64,000 nucleotides of DNA from Sipunculus nudus (Eukaryota; Annelida; Sipuncula; Golfingiida; Sipunculidae): NCBI GenBank assembly GCA_026874595.1, contig CM049308.1:95964624-96028623 (forward strand), read 5' to 3'. The notes under the pieces are model-generated. The model searched no databases. It had not been told where the DNA came from and saw only the letters and a program-made list of their open reading frames with translations. Positions 13,576-25,922 of this stretch are shown here, piece by piece; within the stretch, counting starts at the first letter, position 1; the number at the start of each line of letters is the position of its first letter. Made by a program: the position numbers and the translations under genes.

Positions 13576-13629
13576 GTTATACCGTCGAGTAATTATATTT
13601 GTTTAATACTTAATCATTAGACTATATAT

Positions 13630-14480
13630 ACATGTTTATACACAAGCCTCGTGGACCAGCAGGAGTATGATTAGACTGTTAATTTTTGCTGCGCTCACGT
13701 CAGCTCATTAGTGTAAGATATTTGTGGTGTTGGTCATTACGTCACAGAAAGGTGCCATATGGCCTTATTGGCTCTAACGAAAACCAGAGCTGGTCACGCC
13801 CTGACGAGTTACGTAACGTAAGTTTGATTTGAGGGAACGGTCCAACGTGAACATACAACCGGTCTGTACAATCACATCCGTCAGAGAACGCCTTGATTGT
13901 AGATGTATAGATGGACAGGAGGGTGTGCATACATATACTTTGACACAGGCGTAAAACGCAACTCCACTTATACAGGTTCACTAAAATGATTATGAGACAC
14001 GTTTTACAATTTTCCTGTTGCCCTATGCATCTGTTGTGATTGTAATTTTTTTAATCAGCGAGCCATAATTCATGACTGCATGGACTCTTTCTGGCAAACT
14101 TTAACATTGTATGGATTATCATTTTTAGAGATTAACATATATTTATTTGTTTTTTTTTTCTCTCATTCTCTGTCTGTTTCACTGAATTCTGCATATGGCA
14201 GGTTCACAACAAGAAATCTGTTCAGTGATATTGCGTAATTTACACGACATGCCTAGCCGGGTTGTATTCTTAGAAATCTGCTCAGCCCGAGTTCCACGTT
14301 ATGAGTACATCATGCACAAGTATATATACCTGCGCACGGGGCGTGAAACCTTAACGAACTCTGTTCGGTGAGTTGGTCAGGACTGACGTAACAGCCAAGT
14401 GTTAATCAAGTCAGCACCAGGCACGTGTACACAAGCAGGCCGACTTAATTAATTTGGGAAACTTAACGTAACACGGGCAT
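13630..14480. promoter_or_regulatory. Weak candidate regulatory segments in Otx intron 1
   Basis: Two GC-richer patches, 13640-13980 and 14250-14480, separated by AT-rich DNA. The second contains TTAATTAATT and TAACGTAAC words but no recognisable gene. Confidence 0.2.
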
Positions 14481-14562
14481 GCATAGATTTCGTTGCGGAG
14501 TCGCATTTTCCCTATATTTTTTACAATCGTCCTGGAGGACTTAATTTAAATAAAACTCACTC

Positions 14563-14691
14563 ATATAAATATATAAATATATAAATATATAAATATATAA
14601 ATATATAAATATATAAATATATAAATATATAAATATATAAATATATAAATATATAAATATATAAATATATAAATATATAAATATATAAATA
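14563..14691. repeat. 8-bp microsatellite (ATATATAA)n
   Basis: About 16 copies of an octanucleotide, a different period from the many pure TA tracts nearby. A GA-rich run follows at 14765-14800. Confidence 0.95.
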
Positions 14692-14839
14692 TTTATTTTT
14701 AATGTAAAATATGAACAAATATACAGGAAGAATATGTCGTTGGGATTTATTTCATTGTAAGCTGAGAGAGAGAGAGAGTGAGAGAGAGTGAGAGAAAGGG
14801 GGAGATCTGTAGACAAATTAATGTTTTCTCTGTATAGAA

Positions 14840-15150
14840 GGCCGCCCGAATCATTTAGTCGTTTTTCTCACCAGAGATCTGACGTTTTAAAGAGCCAATT
14901 ACCGCGCGTATGACAGCTCACGGCATTAGCGGTAATTTCTTACTAACACGACGGCGAGCCCGTTTTCCGTGCAGGACAGAGCACTTTAATCTACTAATTG
15001 AAATCAAATCGATTTGGAAGGGTCTCCCTCCGTCTGCTCGCTATTGATGTCAGGATAAATGATGCTTTATTCGGAAATGGCTCAGTTCTCTACAACGGGG
15101 TCCCATGCATGGCCGAGAGAGTGTTCATACACAGGTTGTTACTCTGTCCT
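14840..15150. promoter_or_regulatory. Candidate regulatory island in Otx intron 1
   Basis: Unique DNA with homeodomain-like AT cores (CTACTAATTGAAATCAAATC at 14992-15011) and ATAAATGATGCTTTAT at 15056-15071, an imperfect inverted repeat. No coding content. Confidence 0.3.
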
Positions 15151-15549
15151 CTCTTTTCCTGCAGGAACTATAACTGAAACCTCTGGAATATCTCTGCATG
15201 TGTTTAAGAGTTTGTGATATAAACAATATAATTTACACATTTTTTTTCACTGCAATTAATATAAATACATAAGCTTTCTCTTCTATAACGCGAACAGACG
15301 ATTTGCAGGATGAACATGTAGCGTTTGAAGAAATATGAAAACAAATGTAGAAAAAGAGTTTTAAAAAATGCCGAATGCGACAGAGCCGAACGAAGCAACT
15401 ATCTGTATATCCGAGGTTTCACAAACGAAAAAAGTCAGGTAACAATAGACTCTACGACTGTCCTACGCTCTTATTGCCGGAGCACTTCTCATGTTGCAAG
15501 CACTAAAACCTGTTATTACAGAAGCTGCGGAAAACGGGTCTAAATGAGA

Positions 15550-16060
15550 GATTAAACACCCTCGATGTCTTTTATGATGGGCGCAACAAGTTGCTTTCAC
15601 CCTCAAGATATAGCCGCGTTCTTTTTATGGGGAACGTGACGCCCCCAGTCTTAATTTGCACGTGGCCAGCGGATGGCTCCAGCCAGACTTGTAAAGTGAC
15701 ATCAGATCCTTCTACCGGCGAGATGCGGCAGATATGTTGCCTAAAATTGCAGGTTCGCCCTGGACTCCCCTGAACCGTTGAACAAAACGGTACGTTCCGG
15801 GTCGTCTTGGAAGTCCCCAATGTTCCCGACCCCCCGCGGGGAGCGCTGTCAGACCACAGCCTTTCATATGGGTGCCGCCATTTTCCATCGCTAGATGTGT
15901 TTAATGTGTAGATGTATGCTTTCCTTGAAAATCTCACGCGAGTAAATGCACGGAATTGTTACTTGTTCTCCGTTTGTATGGCGACCTGCGCTTTTATCCC
16001 CTTCCAGCGGTCTGTAAGCCGACTGGCCCTCTGAACCCAATCCATTAGAGGGATTGACAC
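15550..16060. promoter_or_regulatory. Candidate regulatory island in Otx intron 1
   Basis: CpG-containing unique DNA. A 121-codon minus-strand frame at 15572-15937 has no recognisable motif and is overlapped by a plus-strand frame. It is not called as a gene. AT-rich DNA with nothing recognisable lies on both sides (15160-15540 and 16070-16350). Confidence 0.3.
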
Positions 16061-16359
16061 TTGTAGCAGCGTTGAATTAAACATAACTTATCACCCATAC
16101 ACACCAACTGACAGCAAAAAAGGCAAACAATCGTTAGGCTTACTTCAATCATACAAATAATTTTAGATAAACCCAATTTATTGTATATATATATGCATGT
16201 TTATTGTGCACGCTTGTCTTGCATGGTTGAAACGGTTTGTTTCACGCTTTTTCTAGTGTTTTAATACACACACAGATTTCCTAATTAATGTATTCGCAAG
16301 AACAGAACCTATTGCACTTTTCACTAATATGAGAACTTTAATTGATTGAGCAGGACATC

Positions 16360-17080
16360 TGCCTGGTGTTCTAAACATGACGGTGCCCCGGCGCTTGTCT
16401 GAAGACGATCAGTGCTCCTACTGTTGTAATCAGGATCTTAATTTACCCTCCCTGATTTCCGCTGTGTCGCCTGCGTCTCCACGGACGCGGGAAGGCGCGA
16501 GTGTCGTCTGCCCAGCAAGTTCCCGCCTATTTACACAATGGCGTAATTTACCGCTAGAGTAACGCCCGGGGCTCAATTCTGAGAAAAAAATAACCCGCAA
16601 CTAATTAATTAAACTGAATTCATCAAGTCCCAATCAAGGTGTGACAGGGCACGGAGACTCCGGAACGAACTCGATCGAGGCTTAAGGCGGCCATATTGCT
16701 GGCCAGAGACATATGGACAAATTAATTATCAGGGAATGATCTGTCGGGCGTTATGCGATGCCATCATGGACCAAAACGTGGTGGGACAAAAACGGTCCCG
16801 CGACAAAGAGCCGACAATGTGTACTAACAGATCATCCCCTCTGTCCCGCACGAGTCACCCAACAGTTAAAGTGGTGGCGTATGGGATCCCCAAACAAATG
16901 TGTTGAATTCCCAGCCCCACTCAAAATGCCTATGGTTATATTTTAAGTCCCGTAGTATGTATTAGTGGCACGCTTCTGCCATTCAGCAGACACAGGCCCT
17001 AACTTCTGTCGTCGCGTGCCCTTAATCCGCGGACAAGGAAATATACGTATATTATATACCTGCCGTGTGCCGGCCACGGA
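16360..17080. promoter_or_regulatory. Candidate regulatory island in Otx intron 1
   Basis: GC-richer unique DNA with many CpGs and two short plus-strand frames lacking domains. It includes TTTACCGCTA at 16547-16556, a word that recurs at 28410-28419. Confidence 0.3.
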
Positions 17081-17403
17081 CCAAGCACTTAAAAAAGTAT
17101 GAATATTTAGCAGATTTACCAATCATATGCGACTTATATATACTACAAGCTGTGCTCTGTTGGTTTAGCCCGCATGACCATGTGTATATTTTTTACCTCA
17201 ATGTAAACAATCAATGGTCGCTTGCATAAAAGTTTCGTACATATAATATATATATACATAATTTATGTGTAAATTAAATTTAAAAAATACAAAAACAAAA
17301 ATATTTATACATAGTAGGTTAAATGCAGTGGGTTTTCCTAGACAGTACATATAATTTATAATATGATATACATGTTTTATTACCTCATCGCCAGATGTAA
17401 TGC

Positions 17404-17438
17404 TTTATATAGTTGCTTTGGCAAGGCAACTATATAAA
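17404..17438. repeat. Perfect 13-bp-stem hairpin
   Basis: TTTATATAGTTGC and its exact reverse complement GCAACTATATAAA are separated by a 9-nt loop. The stem is too short for a typical pre-microRNA, so this is recorded as an inverted repeat only. Confidence 0.85.
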
Positions 17439-17939
17439 CACATTTCAGAACACTTTTTTCATAAATCACACATGTAATTATGTTATCAAATACGATTATT
17501 TAATGTTTCACAGGTTAATATTTTAAGTGCATGCATGCATGGGATAAACTATTTAACAATAGACTGGTGACAAATAATTCAGAAGTGATATAAATAAAGA
17601 TAGAAAATGAAATGATGTTTATATACATTTACATTAATGTTATTATATATTAATGCTATAATGAAAGCCAAATTTTACTTATAAACTATTTCTTTACTAC
17701 GAAGAGAGAAATTTTAAACACTCTCTGTAAAGATAAAGAAGAGAAAATAAATCAAACCAAAACAAAATTTAGTAATGAATTTAGCTTCATGCTCATGAAT
17801 TACCTCCTAAATACACAGAATCTGGAATCATCCAAACAGTGGATTAAATCTACACTCTGACCTGGTGAATGGTCAATACAAAATGTACCTTAACGTGTTG
17901 CTGCTCGAGATATTATTAAGTCAGATTCATTCGCCGATT

Positions 17940-18345
17940 TTATTTTCATGGGTTCAACGCCTGGCATATCTGTATATTCATGCTAATTAACTGTAAATCC
18001 CAAAACCCCTTTCTCAGAAATCGTATAAAATATCGGTCGAAGTTTCTTAAGCTGGTCAGCAGGGTGGCACTGTATATAAACTGGGAAGTGGTCAGTCTGG
18101 AGTAATTGATTTCAACACGTGGCATATCAGAAATCAACAACGGAACTGGTCATGAATAGGCTGAAATGTACATGTCGCAGATGGTTCCGCGCATTCCACT
18201 CGGCTCGTCGATTTCAGTCAGCATCGCTCCATCTGCATGTCACATCAGTTCCTTTATTTTATTTATCGGTAACTCAGATACATGGCCTGTTACTGTATAG
18301 GTCTAAATCTACTCTAACCATTTCAAAATAAATATAATTAAATAA
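17940..18345. other. Unannotated segment of Otx intron 1
   Basis: Moderate-GC unique sequence with two short frames (17946-18140 minus, 18119-18331 plus). No domain, splice context or repeat is recognised. Confidence 0.3.
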
Positions 18346-18432
18346 TGTGTTATTAAAGAACATGCCCCAGCCGTTTTTAGAACAGAACAATTTATTTGTA
18401 TTATAAATTATTTTAAATTATGAATGACGTGT

Positions 18433-18433
18433 T

Positions 18434-18486
<53 letters not shown>
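18433..18486. repeat. (TA)n microsatellite with one GTA interruption
   Basis: Two TA runs joined by a single G substitution at about 18451, suggesting an older, partly decayed tract. Confidence 0.95.
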
Positions 18487-18489
<3 letters not shown>

Positions 18490-18539
18490 TGTGTGGGTGT
18501 GATTTTCTATAATGGTACCGTCGTCTGTTTCAAAATGAC

Positions 18540-19300
18540 TTTCTCACATTTTGACTTTTCTTTGTATATAAAGCTGCCTGGCCCGTTATTTCTCGGCTAA
18601 CCACCGCTTTAGAATAGTGTGTACTATGTACAGCTTGTGGAGTTGTGGGGTTAGTACACTCAAAATGACCAAACAAACAAGATCTTACAGGTTTTGACAG
18701 CCGTGTACATTGCGCTATAAGGTTCCGAGGGGTGTGTGTTGTAGCGTAGTGCGGCACACAAACGACCGGCATAATGGCTTAAACATTGAGAGCGGGCACA
18801 CCCTCCTCCTAGCTCGTCCCCATTATTAACGCTAGTCGTGGTCAGAAATTAGAATGACTTTCAACCCGTTACCTTTAAGGTTTGGGTGTTAGGATACCTG
18901 CCCGTGCATTTTGCGCAAATTTGCTTGCCGTTCATGGGACTGGGTAAACTTTACTGACCAAACACATCCAATGAAGTGCCAATGTATACTCCTCTCTCTA
19001 ATAACAACTCCCCCACACAGCGGCCCTAACTTGCTGTTGACCCAGAGGTTCCGTGTATACCGGCCAAGGGAAACTATTTCCACATTGCCTCCCTGTGAAA
19101 GGTTTCTGAAAGTGTTTGGAGAATTTAGGACCAAGAAGCGATAGGTTGGGATAATTAGCCATCAGTGATAAGACCTTCCATGTCCCGTGGTTATCTGCGA
19201 TAAGAACGACCATTCGGACCTTTAAAGTTGCTGTACTAGCAAACAGCGACGCACGTGGCAGGAAGGCGAGACTATAGGTATACACGGATAGCTACGTTGT
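18540..19300. promoter_or_regulatory. Candidate regulatory island in Otx intron 1
   Basis: GC-richer unique sequence with overlapping short frames on both strands and no recognisable protein motif. It grades into TG-rich sequence at 19310-19470. Confidence 0.25.
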
Positions 19301-19620
19301 GTATGCACGGTATGTGTGTGTGTATATGAGGGTATGTGTGTGTGCCAACGAGATGTGTATATAGCTTATCCTTATAGGATATGATGACAGGTTTTACACG
19401 TGTGTGTATATACTATATATAATCTCTGTCTCTCTCTCTCTAAATATATATATATATTACGTGTGAGTATGTGTGTCTGTTCAGTATTACTAGTTAGCAT
19501 TATCTTTAAGGAGAATTTAAGTTCTGTGTGCATGTTGGTATTAACCTATATTTTCTCAGGGATACTAATTTGTGTAATTTTATTTATTTGTTCCCGAAAC
19601 ACTGATGTGTCAGTACACAA

Positions 19621-19623
<3 letters not shown>

Positions 19624-19678
<55 letters not shown>
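19624..19678. repeat. (TA)n microsatellite
   Basis: About 27 uninterrupted TA units. Confidence 0.95.
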
Positions 19679-19680
<2 letters not shown>

Positions 19681-19929
19681 TAAACGTTCTTGCATGTAAC
19701 ATGCATGAATATCATTGAAATTATCTAATTAAATTCTATGTAATAAATATAGATTATATATTACAGAACATATTAGTTCTGAGTATAGATCAAAATATAT
19801 ATTGTATATATTGGTGATGAACTAAGAGTTAATAGCGTCTTTAACTAGCCATTCAAGGTGGTCGGCATTCATTTTAAACTGATTTAAACTGATGCTATGC
19901 TCCTTGTTTTATAATCCTGTATGTCTCGT

Positions 19930-20520
19930 GGTATTTCAGACACTCTGACATTTAAGTTGACTATTTCCATGAACAACAAGACGACGACTGAGAACATGCC
20001 GGTGTGGACCAAGACCACCACGTGAAATATAATATCTAGTTAGTTTTCCTACTTTGACAATGGAATAGAAAAACATGACATTTTTTACATTAACGGCAGA
20101 CTTCAAAGCCGGGTTTCCTCTGCTTGCAAACGGAATAAACAGCGCCCGCACAAACCCGAGTTGCCTTACCTGTACCCGGCCGTGTAGAAATTAAACATGG
20201 GAGAGCTCGCCTGCTCGCCCGCGATTATTAGTCTTTTTTTCGGGGTAAAATAACAGTTTCACCGGCCCAATGAGTTGTGATAACAGACGCTGTATTAGAG
20301 GAGGCTCCGGGTTTGGGTGGTCGACTCGCTGCCTTAAAAAGACGGGCGAGGAGCACGGTAGTTGTCTGAATGTCACGTATTGTGTTGGTTTTGGATGAAT
20401 AGAATAGCAAAGAGTAAACGCGCCCAGCCCGGCCTCTTGAACAAGTAAGAATAACAGTAGATTCAACATGGCATAATTCTATCATCCATTTGTTACCCTT
20501 AGTACATGCACGGGTCTCGT
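19930..20520. promoter_or_regulatory. Candidate regulatory island close to a candidate Otx first exon
   Basis: CpG-containing DNA just downstream of the candidate exon at 20600. It carries another good minus-strand donor (TACAG|GTAAGG near 20165) preceded by an ATG, but that frame would be out of phase with the N-terminal Otx exon. Two overlapping minus-strand frames (20191-20469, 20228-20551) have no recognisable domain. Confidence 0.3.
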
Positions 20521-20599
20521 GTATAGGGCAACTATATATAAATTTGATCATGTGCTTGCTTTATCAATATCTGAATGAAATAAAGAAACGTGTACTTAC

Positions 20600-20657
20600 C
20601 CTGAATCGTTCTGTGGTAGTCATTGATGAGTTCAGATGAAGGAAGTGAGTAGCAAAC
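20600..20657 (-). CDS. Otx: Candidate upstream exon of Otx
   Basis: This segment ends in a strong donor (CAGG|GTAAGT, intron base 1 at 20599) and is preceded by an acceptor-like TTTTTTAATCCGCAG, giving a possible 58-bp exon. An ATG at 20623-20621 gives MTTTERFR in phase 0, which joins the TAC GGG CCT start of the next Otx exon in frame. The start context is weak (T at -3, A at +4), and no in-frame stop precedes it within the exon. Coding could therefore continue upstream, or the ATG may not be used. Several equally good donors occur downstream at 12-13 kb, so this assignment is tentative. Confidence 0.35.
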
Positions 20658-20869
20658 CTGCGGATTAAAAAATAACTCAGTTTAGAAGTCCCGCTTCACA
20701 GATTGATAAAACTTAAATACAGCTGATATAAACATCCTTTAGGGTCACATGCTTGAAACCAAATGGATCACTCCAACCAATACAACACATGGACAACTAA
20801 ACCAATAAGTACCACTGTTACTCACACGTAATAAGTCTCAGGCCAAATCACGATTTAACCTTGTTAAGG

Positions 20870-21480
20870 AAGCTTTAAGTCCTGTAAACTGTAGAGCTGT
20901 GTGATTGATCGAGCTGTCTTATCCTCCCTCAAGCTCACCTAGATTGCTTCACGCCCGACCTCTGGGCCGCCGCGACGACCAATCAGCGCCCGGCCACGCC
21001 ACGCCTTATTTGAATTAATTGAACCGCTTCTAAACTTAGTGCACCCGGAATGGGCGATTATAAGTGTGTAACTGGTAGTAAAAAATTAAATTATATGTAA
21101 TTTGAACATTTTCATGGTACATGAAGTAGAAAGCGAGTACATTCATAACGATGCAGTTGGGGTTTATTGCGCTATATTAGTTCTAACGGCGGAGTGATAT
21201 TTCTGGGAGGGGTTTCCCTGTCCTATACACTTGCTGGTTGTGGTGGAGAGTAGGGAGGGGATTATGATTAATTTGATTTACCGATCCTGAGTGCCAGGCG
21301 ATGCTGCTAATGGACGCCAAATGCGCCTTTATTGGCGATAAAAATATATCAGGCTCATGCAGCCCCCAGGGAGGGCGAGCGATAGGAAACCCGGCCCATA
21401 GATGACGGCCGCACTATAGCACTTTTTTAACAATGTTCCTATAACCGTCAGTCCTTCAAGATTGGGAGGTAGCTATGCCA
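20870..21480. promoter_or_regulatory. Candidate promoter/regulatory island upstream of Otx
   Basis: GC-richer, CpG-containing DNA 0.2-0.9 kb upstream of the candidate exon at 20600. It has a CCAAT context at 20978-20989 identical over 12 bp to that at 12884-12895. TTTATTGGCGATAAA at 21329-21343 is an inverted repeat of Cdx/posterior-Hox-like cores. No TATA box can be placed with confidence. Confidence 0.4.
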
Positions 21481-22689
21481 AGATTGAGATACTTCCACAT
21501 TTTATTGTTTGTTATGTTTCATTCCATAGTTTTTAAGTGAAACTGAGATATAACACCAAACAGATTTTAACTTGATACTTATAATTGATATGTATTTCCT
21601 TCCGGCTGATTTTATTAAAATTATATCGTTGGATATTGTTATGAGCGTTTTAAATATATTAAGTTGTTACATTTAAAATTTAGTTTATATACTGGTGCTG
21701 ATGGTTAATTTATTGCATTATCAGAATCACAAAGTAGTCCATGGTGTTAATTAGGAAAATTACGTGCACGTGATATCTAGGTAATAAGTTAAAAATAATA
21801 ATTGATTTAAACAATAATAGTTTTATTGCTAAAATATTTATGTAGGGCTTGTGATGGTCAACTAATGTAAACATGAAATCCGTTATAACATTCTTAAAAT
21901 GTTTATATCAAAATACTAGACCATGCAAGTACTGCCTATATTTGACACTATTTAACGCGAATCCTTGTATAACACGCGACCTCCTCCCGGCGAGGACCTG
22001 CATACCTACGTCAGCCATGCGTGTAATGACGCCTCTAACAGGTTATTGTGGGCGCTCGGATCCGGCCAGGCTTATGTGATGACCGTGGTGTTCCTCAAGT
22101 CACAAACTCACACACACACACACACGCAGAACTGGACGTTTCCGGGTCTTTCATACCCCACATACACGGTCTTTTTATTTCATGCAAAGTCACTTCAAGG
22201 ACGGATACATTCTATATATATATATATACAAGAGCAACCACCTCGCGTGTCTTCTCTGGTGTATTTCTGACGTCAGAGGAACGTTACAACAGTGAACAGC
22301 GGATTCTACACGACCATAAACATACACTACTTTCGTATTCCTCCTAACGTGCACATGTGCCCTATATACATGTACATGTATTATCAATAAATACATATAA
22401 TTAATATTTTCCTGCCTTTTCTTGAGGACTTGACACATTTATTTTATTACTGGGTATAACGTGTATAAACTTATAGCAGCCTATATATGCATGCATGGTA
22501 TAGCGCATCATCATTTTTTTTTGCCAGAACAACCTTCTCACACATTACATGCATGAAGTACTTCATCTCTACATTAACGTCTTTATACTTTCCGCTAGTT
22601 GATTGTCAGTTATAATCAAGAACAGCACTCATGGTTTCACCGATATACATTTTCTCATATCGAATATATACAGTTATAGAAAATGTCTC
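21481..22689. other. AT-rich gene-free DNA
   Basis: Nothing coding is recognised. A GC-richer patch at 21960-22280 contains TGACGTCA (CREB/ATF consensus) at 22268-22275 and a short (CA)n run near 22110. Confidence 0.5.
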
Positions 22690-24475
22690 CACGCATTTCC
22701 CTGTCACATACACGTAGCCCTCATGTTTCCTCCTTCCACGTATCCGTCATCAAACTATTTGGAGATACATGTGTATATCTACCTGTCACATACACGTAGC
22801 TCTCATGTTTCCTCCATTTACATATCCGTCATCAAACCATTTTGAGATGTCTCCATCTCCTTGTCACATACACGTAGCCCTCATGTTTCCTCCATTCACA
22901 CATCCGTCATCAAACCATTTTGAGATGTCTCCATCTCCCTGTCACATACACGTAGCCCTCATGTTTCCTCCATTCACATATCCGTCATCAAACCATTTTG
23001 ACATGTCTCCATCTCCCTGTCACATACACGTAGCCCTCATGTTTCCTCCATTCACATATCCATCATCAAACCATTTTTACATGTCTCCATCTCCCTGTTA
23101 CATACACGTAGCCCTCATGTTTCCTCCATTCACATATCCGTCATTAAACCATTTTGACATGTATCCATATCCCTTCATGTCACATAAACGTAGCCCTCAT
23201 GTTTCCTCCTTCCACGTATCCGTCATCAAACCATTTTGACATGTCTTCAGCTCCCTGTAACATACACGTAGCCCTCATGTTTCCTCCATTCACATATTTG
23301 TCATTAAACCATTTTGACATGTATCCATATCCCTGCATGTCACATAAACGTAGCCCTCATGTTTCCTCCTTCCACGTAACCGTCATCAAACCATTAAGAC
23401 ATGTCTTCAGCTCCCTGTAACATACACGAAGCCCTATAATGATTCCTCCATTCACATATCCGTCATCAAACCATTTTGACATGTATCCAGCTCCCTGCAT
23501 GTCACATAAACGTAGCCCTCATGTTTCTTCTATTCACATATCTGTCATCAAACAATTTTGACATATCTCCATCTCCCTCTCACATACACGTAGCCCTCAT
23601 GTTTCCTCCATTCACATATCCGTCATCAAACCATTTTGACATGTCTCCATCTCCCTCTCACATACACGTAGCCCTCATGTTTCCTCCATTCACATATCCG
23701 TCATCAAACCATTTTGACATGTCTCCATCTCCCTCTCACATACACGTAGCCCTCATGTTTCCTCAATTCACATATCCGTCATCAAACCATTTTGACATGT
23801 CTCCATCTCCCTGTCACATACACGTAGCCCTCATGTTTCCTCCATTCACATATCCGTCATCAAACCATTTTGACATGTCTCCATCTCCCTGTCACATACA
23901 CGTAGCCCTCATGTTTCCTCCATTCACATATCCATCATCAAACCATTTTGATATGTCCCCATCTCCCTGTCACATACACGTAGCCCTCATGTTTCCTCCA
24001 TTCACATATCCATCATCAAACCATTTTGACATGTCTCCATCTCCCTGTTACATACACGTAGCCTTCATGTTTCCTTCATTCACATATCCGTCATCAAACC
24101 ATTTTGACATGTCTCCATCTCCCTCTCACATACACGTAGCCCTCATGTTTCTTCAATTCACATATCCGTCATCAAACCATTTTGACATGTCTCCATCTCC
24201 CTGTCACATACACGTAGCCCTCATGTTTCCTCCATTCACATATCCGTCATCAAACCATTTTGACATGTCTCCATCTCCCTGTCACATACACGTAGCCCTC
24301 ATGTTTCCTCCATTCACATATCCGTCATCAAACCATTTTGACATGTCTCCATCTCCCTGTCACATACACGTAGCCCTCATGTTTCCTCCATTCACATATC
24401 CGTCATCAAACCATTTTGACATGTCTCCATCTCCCTGTCAAATACACGTAGCCCTCATGATTCCTCCTTCCACGT
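22690..24475. repeat. 78-bp minisatellite, about 22 copies
   Basis: A tandem array of a 78-bp unit containing CATACACGTAGCCCTCATGT and CCATTCACATATCCGTCATC. Units between 23590 and 24440 are nearly identical. Those at the 5' edge are diverged, and three interior units (near 23170, 23330, 23500) are a longer variant with about 4 extra bases, so the array has two sub-families. Because 78 is divisible by three, a 391-codon frame stays open (23476-24651) with a 26-residue repeat (CHIHVALMFPPFTYPSSNHF plus DMSPSP). There is no signal peptide, splice context or flanking coding sequence, so I read it as non-coding. Confidence 0.95.
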
Positions 24476-24809
24476 ATCCTTTCTTATTGCCTGTTGCATT
24501 TATGTTAGATATGTTACGATTAACACTGTATACGTATAAAGGCAATATCCATGGTGTCTGGAATGCTGAACGTACTTTGAACTTACTCATACATACATGT
24601 ATTACATATATTAAATGGTTTTCCCCGCGGAACAATCATGCCATTAATTAAGAATGAGTTTTTCACGTGTATGTATATACTATATATATAATGTATCAAG
24701 AGATGGACAAATATATATATATATATATTCTAACCACATTCACCTGATGATCGGGTCGCATCCCGTGAAACAGACTGTTGTGAATTGACAGTGTTGTTTT
24801 TCTTCAGAG

Positions 24810-24864
<55 letters not shown>

Positions 24865-25325
24865 CCCGGTATATATGTTCTTGTGAATAGGTAAAATATA
24901 TGGGAAAAATGCATGAAATGTATGCTGGAAATATACAAATGAGTATGAGAGAGAGAGAGAGAGGGAGGGAGGGTGTGGGGGGGGTTACAAATTTTATTTT
25001 TAATGATTGATATTCATAATATAACCAATTCTCATTATGAATGTTATATGATTATTTCTTTTCGGAGATTTTCATTTCTTTTCAAGCTTCGTACTTTCAT
25101 GTTTGACGAAGTGTATATACCTGATATTACCTGTACTAACAAACAAAACACAAGGTCATGGTTAACATATTCAAGTATAAATTAACCTGGTTAGCCCTAA
25201 CAGGTAGACGCGGCTAATTTTACTAACTAAGCCTGAATCAAAGAAACTTTAAGACAATAATTAGTCATTATTAATATTTATCTAATACAGGTTCACATTG
25301 TCTTGAAAGTGGAATAAACACGAGT
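24476..25325. other. AT-rich gene-free DNA with (TA)n
   Basis: Contains a (TA)n tract at 24811-24861 and a GA-rich run at 24949-24970. No coding or regulatory signal is recognised otherwise. Confidence 0.6.
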
Positions 25326-25329
25326 CCCG

Positions 25330-25800
25330 CTGTTCAGAAAACTGTGAACCTGTATATCAGGTACAGGAACCCCAGCGAGCCGGTCACTGCACCAACTGAA
25401 TATTGCAATTAGCAAACCATCGTGTTATAAGGTAGAAATGAAGCATTATGGCGTTCAAAGACTGTCACCGGCCACATGAAACGCGCCCCCTGCGGCGAGG
25501 CGGGCAGGTACCGGCCGTGACCCGTGCGGTCCATGATGAAAACACAATGAGGGTAAAACACGGCAAAAACAGGGGGTAACTACCCCAACACAGACATCAC
25601 ACGAGCCGGGGTAACGTATACGGTACCCCCTGTGGTAAACAGAAATCCCAGAGCGGATCACACCCCATCCCAAAACACCCGTGTCCACGGCCGTAAAGTA
25701 CACGCCTATACCAGCAATAGACCCCGAGGCGGCCGCGCGACCCTCAGCGGGGTGGGGTAAAAACTGGTTGGCCACTCTCACTGTCGTACGACAACATAAA
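25330..25800. promoter_or_regulatory. GC-rich island
   Basis: One of the most GC-rich segments of the window (25475-25760), with many CpGs. A 108-codon minus-strand frame (25455-25781) is open but carries no recognisable domain. The segment ends abruptly at AT-rich DNA. Confidence 0.3.
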
Positions 25801-25919
25801 TGACATATGAGAGAGAGAAAGACGGACAGAGAGAATTCTTATTCTTAAAAAAACTGTTTTGTACTTGTATATTATAATATATATTATTATATATATTGAC
25901 ATATTTACAAATATACTAA

Positions 25920-25922
<3 letters not shown>

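Larger units (their letters stand above)
10002..20599 (-). other. Otx: Otx intron 1 (length depends on first exon used)
   Basis: Sequence upstream of the N-terminal exon in the transcript. If the candidate exon at 20600-20657 is used, the intron is 10,598 bp and phase 0. AT-rich, gene-free stretches lie at 10290-10480, 10860-11690, 11800-12160, 13160-13640, 14000-14250, 17090-17940 and 19310-19930. They hold only simple repeats or nothing I recognise. The remaining islands are listed separately. Confidence 0.65.

Noticed and set aside
20165-20200. ATG followed by donor TACAG|GTAAGG as an Otx first exon
   Set aside because: It ends in phase 2 and would shift the frame of the following Otx exon.
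22690-24651. 391-codon periodic frame as a secreted or structural repeat protein
   Set aside because: No signal peptide, promoter, splice context or non-repeat coding flank. The unit length alone explains the open frame.
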